A stretch of DNA of 33,689 nt from CAZWDL01 sp964632995 (GTDB lineage: Bacteria > Bacteroidota > Bacteroidia > Chitinophagales > Saprospiraceae). The notes beneath the pieces were generated by a model. It searched no databases. It was given only the letters and a program-made list of their open reading frames with translations, and was not told where the DNA came from. Each line of letters begins with the position of its first letter. Position 1 is the stretch's first letter. Shown here in pieces: positions 1 to 7,425 of this stretch. The DNA is taken from contig CAZWDL010000082.1 of assembly GCA_964632995.1 (NCBI GenBank), positions 1-33,689 of the forward strand, in the 5' to 3' direction. A program made the position numbers and the translations under genes.

Positions 1-117
1 CCAAATTTGGGTATCCAAAATTTTGCAATTGTCAGGGTTAACCCTGACACAAATGCTTGAAAATCAAAGATTTTCGATCATTTGTCGACATTATTCATGG
101 ACTTACCATGAATAATG
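1..117. repeat. Array of back-to-back palindromes at the left edge
   Basis: Nearly the whole stretch is self-complementary. CCAAATTTGG (1-10) and CAAAATTTTG (16-25) are perfect 10-bp palindromes. Positions 30-49 form a perfect 20-bp palindrome with arms TGTCAGGGTT. Positions 49-85 form a nested hairpin: outer arms ACAAATG/CATTTGT, inner arms GAAAATC/GATTTTC, loop AAA. Positions 89-117 form a perfect 12-bp stem (CATTATTCATGG) with loop ACTTA. There is no T-run typical of a terminator. It may be a REP-like intergenic element or the end of a mobile element that continues outside the window. Confidence 0.75.
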
Positions 118-154
118 CGGGCTAATCCACATTCCAAACATAATACCCAGACTC

Positions 155-754
155 ATGAAATACGCATTCCTTTTTTTCCTGTTCCTGTTGCCGGCTCTGG
201 GCTTTGCCCAACAACCCAAGCTGCATTTGAAGTTCTTCGGCGGAACCAACAGCCACCAGTTTCTCTACCGCCTCGATACGATTGATTCCGACTTCCTGTT
301 CGGGTATCAATTCGGCTTCGGCTTCCGGGTGAGCCGCCGCCAGTTGTTCGGAGAGGTAGACTTTTCCTTTACGCGCTTCGGCGCCACCCTTTTTTCCGCC
401 GAAGATGCCGGATCGGAGGATGATGTCACCGCCCGGATCAACTCTTTTGAACTGCCGCTGAATGTGGGGTACATCCCGGTCAAAACGCCCTTTTTCAAAT
501 GGTATCTATACGGCGGGCTGGTCAATCGCTTCAGTGTACGGGGCATTATAAATTTCGGAGGCGAAAAGCTGAAGTTCAAACCCAGGGAGATCGGCCTGCC
601 GGTTTACAACCTGGACGTGCAGATCGGCACGCAGTTCGATGTGGCGATGCTCAACTTCGATATCCGCTATAAAATCGGGGTGACCAATGCTTTGCGGGAG
701 AATATCAGGACCAACCTGCACGGGCTTTATTTCAGTGCGGGGTTCGTTTTTTAA
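155..754 (+). CDS. Outer-membrane beta-barrel protein (PorT-like domain)
   Basis: The 199-residue product starts with a Sec signal peptide (about residues 1-18, cleaved near GFA-QQ). The rest alternates polar and aromatic residues in short strands, and the chain ends in an aromatic strand (GLYFSAGFVF) with a terminal Phe, as is usual for outer-membrane barrels. The length fits the small 8-strand barrels annotated as outer membrane beta-barrel or PorT family proteins in Bacteroidota. It probably sits in the outer membrane; no ligand or enzyme function can be read from the sequence. Its stop codon overlaps that of the convergent gene on the other strand (shared TTAA at 751-754). The upstream region is the palindrome array at 1-117. 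Confidence 0.75.
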   Translation: MKYAFLFFLFLLPALGFAQQPKLHLKFFGGTNSHQFLYRLDTIDSDFLFGYQFGFGFRVSRRQLFGEVDFSFTRFGATLFSAEDAGSEDDVTARINSFELPLNVGYIPVKTPFFKWYLYGGLVNRFSVRGIINFGGEKLKFKPREIGLPVYNLDVQIGTQFDVAMLNFDIRYKIGVTNALRENIRTNLHGLYFSAGFVF

Positions 755-1689
755 TCCTCCGGTTGCGAATCCCGGAATTCCTGAATCATGTTCTCCACTT
801 CTTCTACCGGTAAGTTAACCAGATCGGCAATGTCCCCGGTAGCCATGCCTTTTTTCCAGGCGCGGAAAATAACCTGGCGTTCCATTTCTTTTATTGCGAT
901 CTCTTTTTCTTTCAGTCCTTCTTTCAGTCCTTCTTCACGGCTTCTCTTTTTCAAATCCTCCAAAATAGCTTCCCTGACTCCCATGGTTTCTTTTGATTTA
1001 GTGATGGATTGAATACCTTTTTCAAATTTATCATAAAATTCGATTTGGTCAAAGCGGGTATAATATTCAATGAAGTCAAATAACCCCTTAATTTTTCTCT
1101 TCCCTATGCCTTGCATATACAGGCGACGTGCTAATCTCAATTTTATGGAAAGCCGGTAATCATCAGGTTTCTTGATGAGATTAAAGTCCCGACGGGCAAC
1201 TTCCAGCATCAATCCGAATAAGTTGCCGGAAGCGCGCAGTTCTTTTAGTGCATGATCAATTAAAACGAATTTTTTAAAATAATAGCGGACACCAGTTCCC
1301 AGATAGTCCTCCCGGTACTCCGAGAAATGAAATTTCCGATTCCGGTCTGTATATATGGCCAGAGCCGTAAGCGGGCGGTCATACTTATCCCGGATGCGGT
1401 AAAAGTACTGAAACATGCGCCGGCCGAAATCCGGATCAGAATAGCCCTGAACCTCCACGTGCACCAAAAACCATTGTTCCCGCCCATCTCTCAAATGAGC
1501 GCGAATCAGTTTATCAGCGTGCCGGCGCCTGGATTCCGCATCGGGAGACAGCTTTTCCAATTCCTTGTCCAGAAAAACGAATCCCTTTGAAAAATCAATA
1601 ATATCCACCGCTTCCGGAAAGAAAAACCGGATGAATTCCTCGACCAGTTCCTCGATGACGCCCTTCTATAAAGTATCCTTGTCGACCAT
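751..1689 (-). pseudogene. Rpn/PD-(D/E)XK nuclease-family protein with an in-frame stop at codon 8
   Basis: The long open part (GTG at 1608 to 751, 285 residues) belongs to the Rpn family of PD-(D/E)XK nuclease/transposase-like proteins. It shows the core strand WFLVHVEVQGYSD, the RRMFQYFYRIRDKYDRPL segment, and a C-terminal KEGLKEKE-type coiled coil followed by a helix-turn-helix-like tail (GDIADLVNLPVEEVENMI). The same frame continues upstream to an ATG at 1689 and reads MVDKDTL, stop, KGVIEELVEEFIRFFFPEAV, which is the family's usual N-terminus. The TAG at 1668-1666 stands where family members normally have Trp (TGG), so one base change explains it. Restored length would be 312 residues. 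Re-initiation at GTG 1608 would omit the N-terminal helix. Some Rpn proteins are DNA endonucleases that promote recombination; activity here is doubtful. Confidence 0.8.
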
Positions 1690-1805
1690 TCGTGTTTCGT
1701 TTGTTGCAAAATACGAAAACACGAAGTTAGGAACAAATTATTTATATAGAAACAAAAAGTTTTTTTCGGTCTCAGGTATGGGGCTCGCTACAATTAAGGC
1801 GAGGA

Positions 1806-2516
1806 CTACCGTGCATACTCCGGGAACTGCTCCCGCATCATTTCCTCCGCCCGGCGCGGAAGGTAAACGGCGGCGGCGTAGCCGTAGAGTAAGGCAAGTA
1901 TGAACAGACCGGCCATCGCCAACAGAGCGCTATGGGTATTAGGAATGTGATTTATCAACAAAGTGATCCAGGAATACAGGGCGCCGAACATCGCTCCCCC
2001 TACGCCGGCGGCCATGGAGAGCGGCATCTGAAGGATGAGGAAAGATTTACTTTTCCGCTTGCTGGTTTGAAAAGCGTAGCGGAAACTACAGTAGAAAATC
2101 GGCAGGTAAAGCAAGAAGGCGGTGATGAGGATATATTTTTCAAGCTGCTCCTCTGGAAAATACAGAAACAGTTGATATAGTAAGAAGAACAGCGCCAGGG
2201 GGACCCATAGCCTTGAAGGATGAAGTAAGGACTTGAAGAAGCGGCCAACTTCCCGGACGCCCTGTTTCTGCACGGCCTTTTCCCGCGCTTCGACTACCTT
2301 GGCGAAGCCGAAGATGCCAAAAGAATCATACACCTGATCCAGGGCTTGTTCAAAGGACAGATCCGGATTTTCCCGCCATTTTTCCTCAATTGCGCTGGCC
2401 AGGTGATCCACGATTTCTACCTGGACGTCGTAATAGCGCACGCGTTTGCGGTAAGCAAAGTCGAACAGGTAATCAATTTGCTCCTGGGTCAATTGTTTTA
2501 GTTTCCCTTCAGGCAT
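1806..2516 (-). CDS. Membrane protein with HAAS/DUF1700-like N-terminal domain
   Basis: The 236-residue protein begins with a soluble helical region (about 1-95) of the kind found next to PadR regulators: a Q-x-x-D-Y-L-F segment, then VEIVDHLASAIEEKW and a FEQALDQVYDSFG stretch. About four hydrophobic segments follow (near residues 103-120, 128-147, 165-190 and 198-220), and a basic/acidic tail ends the chain. It lies 29 bp downstream of the PadR gene on the same strand, so the two are probably co-transcribed and under the PadR operator. In related pairs the PadR protein represses the membrane protein, and the HAAS domain is thought to bind PadR; that is family knowledge and not visible here. 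Confidence 0.7.
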   Translation of the reverse strand: MPEGKLKQLTQEQIDYLFDFAYRKRVRYYDVQVEIVDHLASAIEEKWRENPDLSFEQALDQVYDSFGIFGFAKVVEAREKAVQKQGVREVGRFFKSLLHPSRLWVPLALFFLLYQLFLYFPEEQLEKYILITAFLLYLPIFYCSFRYAFQTSKRKSKSFLILQMPLSMAAGVGGAMFGALYSWITLLINHIPNTHSALLAMAGLFILALLYGYAAAVYLPRRAEEMMREQFPEYAR

Positions 2517-2545
2517 AAAATTTTTCTTTCTGTTTGTACAACGTA

Positions 2546-2878
2546 TCAGGTCAATTTAGGATTGATAACCAGCTGCATATGCTGAATAAAGCGGGCCAGT
2601 TCTTCCAGCTTGCTTTCCGTCTCTTTCTTTCCCTTCGGCGTCAGCTTGTAGTACTTGCGCTTACGTCCTTTCACCGTTTCGTACTCGGGCGTAAGCAGGC
2701 CCTGTGCTTCCAGTTTGTGTAAAGCCGGATACAGGGCGCCCTCGGTGATTTCAAGCTCTCCACCCGTAAGTTCCTTGACATGCCGGGTAATCTCGTAGCC
2801 GTACATGCGGCCGTACTCCGAAAGCAGACGCAGAATAATCGTCGTCAGCGATCCTTTATATAGCTCTTTGCTTGCCAT
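2546..2878 (-). CDS. PadR family transcriptional regulator
   Basis: The 110-residue protein has the PadR winged-helix core: KELYKGSLTTIILRLLSEYG, then MYGYEITRHVKELT, EITEGALYPALHKLEAQGLL and a GRKRKYYKLTPKG wing. A C-terminal helix (KKETESKLEELARFIQHM) probably dimerises. The ATG at 2878 is preferred over the in-frame ATG at 2908, because family members start with M-x-K-E-L-x-K-G and because the -7 box ends only 4 bp upstream of 2878. It is first in a two-gene unit with the HAAS-like membrane protein. A pair of matching dyads overlaps and flanks its promoter, suggesting autorepression. The inducer is unknown; PadR proteins often sense phenolics, drugs or envelope stress. Confidence 0.9.
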   Translation of the reverse strand: MASKELYKGSLTTIILRLLSEYGRMYGYEITRHVKELTGGELEITEGALYPALHKLEAQGLLTPEYETVKGRKRKYYKLTPKGKKETESKLEELARFIQHMQLVINPKLT

Positions 2879-2882
2879 AGGG

Positions 2883-2913
2883 CAAATATACCTAAAAGAC
2901 TTAGGCATGTCAA
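2883..2913 (-). promoter_or_regulatory. PadR promoter with exact Bacteroidota -7 box
   Basis: On the minus strand TATATTTG (2890-2883) matches the Bacteroidota -7 consensus TAnnTTTG exactly. A TTGA/TTGACA element lies 19 bp upstream (2913-2910), at the -33 distance. Only CCCT separates the -7 box from the ATG at 2878, so transcription would start at or within a base or two of the start codon, giving a leaderless or nearly leaderless mRNA. Confidence 0.6.
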
Positions 2914-2938
2914 GAATATGCCTAAGAATTTTAGGTAT
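2888..2938. promoter_or_regulatory. Twin 21-bp operator dyads, probable PadR sites
   Basis: Two 21-bp dyads share the pattern ATrCCTAA-N5-TTAGGyAT: one at 2888-2908, lying between the -33 and -7 elements of the PadR promoter, and one at 2918-2938 just upstream. Their centres are 30 bp apart, about three helical turns, and the two are also near-perfect inverted copies of each other. Position and symmetry suggest binding of PadR dimers and autorepression. The sequence differs from the ATGT-N8-ACAT sites described for several PadR proteins. Confidence 0.6.
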
Positions 2939-3123
2939 GAATCAGAATTTTCACCCTTCCGGTTATTGAAGAGAAAGGATCAGATGCCTGACGACAGATA
3001 CCGACCGCCTCCAGGTCTTCGGCGCTGAGGTCAAATTCGACGAGTGTTTCCGCAATCTATTCTGCCTACGGAGGTTAAAGAAAGATTAATCCACGCCCGT
3101 TCACATCCCTCCTGTACTTTTTT

Positions 3124-3183
3124 TTGTTGCTTTAGGGAAATTATCCGACGAGGACGCCGGCAGCGGCTTCCCCAAAGCAACAA
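3124..3183 (+). promoter_or_regulatory. Inverted repeat directly upstream of the MATE start codon
   Basis: Arms TTGTTGCTTTAGGGAA (3124-3139) and TTCCCCAAAGCAACAA (3168-3183) pair over 15 of 16 positions around a 28-nt loop. The right arm ends 4 nt before the ATG at 3188 and occupies the place where a ribosome-binding site would lie. A run of nine T precedes the left arm. It could be an RNA stem controlling translation or an operator for a dimeric regulator. Confidence 0.45.
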
Positions 3184-3187
3184 GTAA

Positions 3188-4564
3188 ATGAGTCGATCTA
3201 AAGAACTGGGCACTGAGCCGATCGGTAGCCTGCTGGTTAAAATGGCTGTTCCGGCCTCGGTAGGCATCCTGGTTATGTCGATCTATTTTATTGTGGACAC
3301 GATTTTTGTCGGCCGCTTTGTCGGGACGCTGGGAATAGCCGCCATCACGGTAGTCATGCCCATCACTTTTTTCATTTCCTCTATCGGCATGGCGATCGGT
3401 GTGGGCGGTGCTTCGGTTATTTCACGGGCTTTGGGGGCGGGAGAGGATGCGAAGGCTTTTCATACTTTCGGAAACATGCTGGGGCTTACCCTGACGCTTG
3501 CCGTTTCTCTCGTTCTGGCCGGTTCTTTCTTTCAGGTGCCCGTCCTGCAGCTGTTCGGCGCACAGGGCGATATTATCGATCCCGCGCAACGGTATTTTTC
3601 CATCATACTTATCGGAGTGCCTGCCTTGGCCTGGGCTATGATGTCAAACAACGTCATGCGAGCCGAGGGAAGGCCCAAAATGGCCATGCTGTCCATGATG
3701 ATTCCGGCTGTGGTCAATATCATTCTGGATCCTATTTTCATCATTGTGCTGGACTGGGGACTGGAGGGGGCGGCTTGGGCGACGACCATTTCCTATTACA
3801 TGAGTGCAGTCTTCACGATTTGGTTTTTCTTTCTCGGGCCTTCGGAGATGAAGCTTTCCTGGAAAATGCTGCTACCGGCTTTCAACCTGATTCGCGAAAT
3901 TGGCTCTATCGGCTTCGTGACGCTGGCCCGGCAGGGTACGGTGAGCCTGTTGACCATCGTGCTCAACCATTCCTTATTTGCCTACGGTGACGAGCTGGCC
4001 GTCGCCATTTTCGGGATTATCAACCGGATCATGATGTTTGCCAATTTTCCGGTGCTGGGCATCACCCAGGGTTTTCTGCCCATCGCCGGCTATAATTTCG
4101 GCGCCCAGCAGTGGCAGCGGGTCAAGGAAACTATTCGCATTTCCATCCTGTCGGGTACGGCCATAGCCGTCGTGATCCTGACCTGTGTCCTGTTTTTTGC
4201 CGAACCTATTGTCAGCCTTTTCACCAATGACCCTGACTTGCTTGGGCCTACGCCGCGCGCCCTAAAACTCGCTTTTCTCGCCGTACCGCTCATCACCGCC
4301 CAATTGATCGGCTCTGCTTACTTTCAGGCCGTAGGCAAGGCTTTACCTGCCCTGTTTTTAACCATGACCAAACAAGGCTTCTTCCTCATTCCCCTCGTAC
4401 TTATCCTTCCTCTGAGGTTCGGTCTCGACGGCATTTGGTACGCCTTTCCCCTTTCCGATATTCTGGCCGCTTTTGTCACCATGGGTTACCTGCTGCGCGA
4501 AGTACGCCGCAAACTCAACCCCGCCATTGAACACGAACTGGCGCCCGAGGTTATACAGAAGTAA
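3188..4564 (+). CDS. MATE family efflux transporter
   Basis: The 458-residue protein is built of about twelve hydrophobic segments in two related halves, the normal size and layout of MATE exporters. The N-terminus reads GTEPIGSLLVKMAVPASVGILVMSIYFIVDTIFVGRFVGTLG, which contains the family's P-A-x-x-x-x-L motif and the D-T-x-F-V-G motif in helix 1-2. The segment MRAEGRPKMAM and the later ITQGFLPIAGYNFGAQQW are also family landmarks. It should sit in the inner membrane and export cationic drugs or metabolites using a Na+ or H+ gradient; the substrate is not predictable. It begins with ATG at 3188, immediately after an inverted repeat, and is followed 41 bp later by the OsmC gene in the same direction. 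Confidence 0.9.
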   Translation: MSRSKELGTEPIGSLLVKMAVPASVGILVMSIYFIVDTIFVGRFVGTLGIAAITVVMPITFFISSIGMAIGVGGASVISRALGAGEDAKAFHTFGNMLGLTLTLAVSLVLAGSFFQVPVLQLFGAQGDIIDPAQRYFSIILIGVPALAWAMMSNNVMRAEGRPKMAMLSMMIPAVVNIILDPIFIIVLDWGLEGAAWATTISYYMSAVFTIWFFFLGPSEMKLSWKMLLPAFNLIREIGSIGFVTLARQGTVSLLTIVLNHSLFAYGDELAVAIFGIINRIMMFANFPVLGITQGFLPIAGYNFGAQQWQRVKETIRISILSGTAIAVVILTCVLFFAEPIVSLFTNDPDLLGPTPRALKLAFLAVPLITAQLIGSAYFQAVGKALPALFLTMTKQGFFLIPLVLILPLRFGLDGIWYAFPLSDILAAFVTMGYLLREVRRKLNPAIEHELAPEVIQK

Positions 4565-4605
4565 TTATTCGACACTTTTTTAAACGCAAATACCAACATC
4601 CCCTT

Positions 4606-5037
4606 ATGAAAAGAAGAGCAAAAGCTTTCTGGAAAGGCACCGGCAAAGAAGGTACGGGTACTTTAACCACTACCAGCGGCGTACTCGACGAACAACCTTA
4701 CTCCTTCCGCCTCCGCTTCGAAAACGAAGACGGCAAGAAAGGAACCAATCCGGAAGAACTCATCGCCGCCGCCCATGCCGGCTGCTACAATATGGCGCTG
4801 GCCGTTCAACTCGGCGAAGCAGGATTTACCCCGGACAGCCTGGACACTCAGGCCGAAGTCACCCTGGAGCAAACTGACGGCGGCTTTGCCATCACCACCG
4901 TCAAACTGAACCTAAACGCTAAAATTCCCGGCATCAGCAAAGATAAGTTTATGGAACTGGCCAACGGCGCCAAGGAAGGCTGCCCGGTATCGAAGGTGCT
5001 CAATGCCGATATCAGCCTGGATGCCAAACTTGCTTGA
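4606..5037 (+). CDS. OsmC family peroxiredoxin
   Basis: The 143-residue protein is full length for the OsmC family, which reduces organic hydroperoxides in the cytoplasm. The two redox cysteines are present: Cys60 in the helix motif ELIAAAHAGCYNMAL and Cys126 in EGCPVSKVLNA. The Arg residues near position 35-37 in SFRLRFEN can supply the catalytic arginine. The N-terminus (MKRRAKAFWKGTGKEGTGTL) is the normal OsmC start. It follows the MATE gene by 41 bp and may share its transcript. It converges with ssb across a 71-bp gap holding an 11-bp perfect inverted repeat. In family members the reductant is lipoyl or thiol based; which one is used here is unknown. Confidence 0.92.
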   Translation: MKRRAKAFWKGTGKEGTGTLTTTSGVLDEQPYSFRLRFENEDGKKGTNPEELIAAAHAGCYNMALAVQLGEAGFTPDSLDTQAEVTLEQTDGGFAITTVKLNLNAKIPGISKDKFMELANGAKEGCPVSKVLNADISLDAKLA

Positions 5038-5043
5038 CGGATT

Positions 5044-5102
5044 GATGGGATGATTGGAGTGCCCGGCCGTCGATCTGATGACCGCCCCCCCATCATCCCA
5101 TC
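5044..5102. terminator. Stem-loop between convergent osmC-like and ssb genes
   Basis: GATGGGATGAT (5044-5054) pairs perfectly with ATCATCCCATC (5092-5102), and the stem extends by a further GG/CC past a one-base bulge. It lies between two convergent stop codons, which fits a bidirectional terminator. There is no strong T-run on either side, so this is a position-based call. Confidence 0.35.
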
Positions 5103-5108
5103 GTTTGA

Positions 5109-5462
5109 TCACCCTTCCACTTTCGAGGTTTCTTTTTTCCCAACGAATGCGAAATCACTGACGACAACCTCCGTGATATATCGTTTTTCTCCATTCTTAT
5201 CCGTATAACTGCGGTGGGTCAGTTTCCCGCTCAGCGCAACTTCTTTTCCCTTCTTGAGGTGCGTGTTCAGCGTTTCCGCCAGCTTTCCCCAGGCCACACA
5301 GCGGTGCCATTCGGTGCTCTCCACCCGGTCGCCGTTCTGGTTGCGATAGTTTTCGGAAGTAGCCAGCGAAAACTGGGTCTTCATCTTGCCGCTGTCAAAT
5401 TTGGTGAATTCCGGGTCACGACCGAGGTGACCGATCAGAGTTACTTGATTTCTCAGATTCAT
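5109..5462 (-). CDS. ssb: Single-stranded DNA-binding protein
   Basis: The 117-residue protein is an OB-fold SSB of the short kind. It starts MNLRNQVTLIGHLGRDPEF and contains QFSLATSENY, the WHRCVAWGKLAETLNTHLKKGKEVALSGKL core and a C-terminal ITEVVVSDFAFV strand. It lacks the long Gly/Pro-rich linker and acidic DDDIPF tip of the housekeeping E. coli type, so it may be an accessory or dedicated SSB; short forms are common in Bacteroidota. The start at 5462 is chosen over 5486, because the family begins M-N-x-R-N-x-V. It acts on single-stranded DNA in replication, repair or uptake. No repair operon neighbours it, and a gap of about 360 bp lies upstream. Confidence 0.9.
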   Translation of the reverse strand: MNLRNQVTLIGHLGRDPEFTKFDSGKMKTQFSLATSENYRNQNGDRVESTEWHRCVAWGKLAETLNTHLKKGKEVALSGKLTHRSYTDKNGEKRYITEVVVSDFAFVGKKETSKVEG

Positions 5463-5826
5463 GATGTACGATTTTAAGTTAGACAAAAAGAATTCCTATA
5501 CAGAGCCCGGAAGGGCATCAGGGAAAAAGCTGTCGGCAGCCGGCCGAAAAACGCATACGCTGCAGTAGGGAACATTTCGCTTTCCTGCCGGCAAAGTCCT
5601 TCAACATTAGTTGGGTAGGAAGTAGTAGGGATCGGGCGCGATAAATTGCTTCCGTTGCACCTCGCGCGTAGTACAAATATGGAAGGGATTAAAGCAATTA
5701 GTCGTATGATAATCGATTACTTTCGTTTGTAAACGTTTGTAAACGACTATGAGGGGAATAAAGGTTCAAATGCTGGCTTTTTTCCGGAAAAGCACGCATT
5801 TTTGACCTGTCAAATCACCCATTCGC
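5463..5826. other. Non-coding gap with an overlapping-palindrome motif
   Basis: No gene was recognised in this divergent gap between ssb and the membrane protein. At 5723-5746 there is a 24-bp symmetrical block: two exact 10-bp tandem repeats of CGTTTGTAAA (5724-5733, 5734-5743), each also a CGTTT/AAACG dyad. AGTCGT (5700-5705) and ACGACT (5743-5748) form an outer inverted pair. A TTTGAC/GTCAAA dyad lies near 5802-5815. These could be operators for either gene; nothing identifies the regulator. Confidence 0.5.
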
Positions 5827-6636
5827 ATGTATCACGAGAAACTACGCCTTTATTTCGAGCAATTTATTTTTACGTTTAAGAAGCACCGTGATGCGATAGA
5901 CTTCATCTACAAACACCGTATCTGGGAAGGTTTCTGGAAATACGGTTGGGTAGCCAAGCTGCTGGTCGTCATCGGCGTGATTATCGGAATGAAATTTCTG
6001 AGCGTTATTTTCAGCTGGTTTACACAGGCCGACACCTCCGATCCCATCGCCGTAATCAGCAGCGTAGGCAGTCTGATGGGACAAATGGCTGAAGAGGGAT
6101 ACGAGTTTCTCTTCCTGGGCGGCATGAAGTACATTATGATGATCATCCTGGAGGTCGTTGTCTTTCACGTCTGCCGGCGCACCACGGCCATCCTCACCGG
6201 TCAGGACAGCCAAGCCAGTTTCGATGCGTTTGTCAAGGCCCAGGTCCGTATGATCAAGGTGGTGATTCGCTGCTATATCATGGAGATGATCGCCACGATT
6301 CTTTTGAAAATATTCTTCGGCATCTTCGGGTTCGTTGATTTTCTGCAGCCCGCTTTCGTCTTCGGCGTGCAATGCTACTACCTGGGCTTCGTCGTCATGG
6401 ATAACTATTTCGAACAATTTAGCCTGAGTATCAAGGAGAGTGTAAAATACGCCCAGAATTTTATCGGTGTCGCGCTGGCCATTGGATTGCTGCTGCAGGG
6501 CATGTTCTCCATCCCGATTGCCGGCGCCATTGCCGGGCCCTTCATCTCCGCCGTCGCGGTCACCCTGGTCCTGTTCGAACTCAGCGACCTGCATAAACGG
6601 CCCTCGATGGCGCCGGAACCAGAAGAGATGGTTTGA
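5827..6636 (+). CDS. Multi-pass membrane protein, possibly EI24/CysZ-like
   Basis: The 269-residue protein has a soluble N-terminal helix (about 1-38) and then roughly six hydrophobic segments, near residues 42-66, 97-118, 138-160, 165-190, 212-235 and 235-252. The segment IKESVKYAQNFIGVALAIGLLLQ, followed by a Gly/Ala/Pro-rich pair of helices, resembles EI24/CysZ-fold proteins, but the similarity is weak and no signature motif is visible. There is no signal peptide; it should be an inner-membrane protein. It stands alone on the plus strand, divergent from ssb and convergent with the phosphopantetheinyl transferase gene. No firm function can be given. Confidence 0.7.
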   Translation: MYHEKLRLYFEQFIFTFKKHRDAIDFIYKHRIWEGFWKYGWVAKLLVVIGVIIGMKFLSVIFSWFTQADTSDPIAVISSVGSLMGQMAEEGYEFLFLGGMKYIMMIILEVVVFHVCRRTTAILTGQDSQASFDAFVKAQVRMIKVVIRCYIMEMIATILLKIFFGIFGFVDFLQPAFVFGVQCYYLGFVVMDNYFEQFSLSIKESVKYAQNFIGVALAIGLLLQGMFSIPIAGAIAGPFISAVAVTLVLFELSDLHKRPSMAPEPEEMV

Positions 6637-6703
6637 AGCCTGGCTTCGGGGTTTAAAAGTTCCTTGTCGGATTCCGGCAATTCTGTAACCCCGGCGCCAT
6701 CAT

Positions 6704-7351
6704 TCATTCTTCCAGCCGCATCATTACGTAAACCAGGATATATTCCCCGTGTTGCTGGTAAAAAACGTCGTAGTATTCGTGGTAGTCCTCTTTGACGATT
6801 TCGGCGCGGGTGTATCCCTGTCCGAAGTCGAAGTCAAAAGGCTCTACCAGGAGATTTTGACAAAAATCAATCTGCCGGCGACCGTAGGCTTTATACAGCG
6901 CTTCCTTGGCGCCCCAGTAGATGTGCAGGTGCTCGATCCGACGGATAGCATCCAGGCTGGCCATTTCTTCCGGGCGCATATACCTGTTGGCCAGCCGCTC
7001 AATCTTCCCAACCAGAAACTGTATATCGATACCGACAGGGCGGGGAGCCGCGATGGCGGCAGCTAATTCATGGGAATGGCTGATGGACATAAACCAGGCG
7101 GCGCCTTTCAGATGTGGCTTGCCGTGATCATCTTTGATGAAAGCTCCGCGTTGTTCCCGTCCCGACATGTCATGCACCAGCTGCCGAACCGCCAGCCATT
7201 CTGTACGCCGCCGTCCTTTAATGCCGGATAATTGTCTGGCTTCAGCAGGGGCCAGTTCCAGCTTTTCCAGAAACCATTCTTCCGGTTCCTCGATCTTCCA
7301 GATGCCGATTTCTCCTTCGGGACTCAATGCTTGGTGCAGAATAATGGGCAT
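6704..7351 (-). CDS. 4'-phosphopantetheinyl transferase superfamily protein
   Basis: The 215-residue protein has the Sfp-type motifs. A substrate-side SISHSHELAAA (residues 89-99) is followed by VGIDIQ with the Mg-binding Asp109. WGAKEALYKAYG (146-157) carries Glu150 and Lys154 of the W-x-x-K-E-A-x-x-K signature. The length matches a Sfp/HetI-type enzyme rather than the shorter AcpS. It would transfer the phosphopantetheine arm of CoA to a carrier-protein serine in fatty acid, polyketide or peptide synthesis. No carrier protein or synthase lies in the window, so it may be the general activator for the cell. The ATG at 7351 is used; the upstream extension to 7393 has no family support. It is divergent from the WD40 gene 74 bp away. 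Confidence 0.88.
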   Translation of the reverse strand: MPIILHQALSPEGEIGIWKIEEPEEWFLEKLELAPAEARQLSGIKGRRRTEWLAVRQLVHDMSGREQRGAFIKDDHGKPHLKGAAWFMSISHSHELAAAIAAPRPVGIDIQFLVGKIERLANRYMRPEEMASLDAIRRIEHLHIYWGAKEALYKAYGRRQIDFCQNLLVEPFDFDFGQGYTRAEIVKEDYHEYYDVFYQQHGEYILVYVMMRLEE

Positions 7352-7425
7352 ATTCTTGGTTCGTTGTAAATGGAATTGCCGTCCGCTTTTCAAAACCTAA
7401 CTCCGGCACGGGCTGTTTGTTGGAT

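Noticed and set aside
2940..3060. Minus-strand reading IAETLVEFDLSAEDLEAVG that looks protein-like
   Set aside because: It is about 35 codons, preceded directly by a stop codon, has no start signal, and no domain can be assigned. At most a remnant of a decayed gene.
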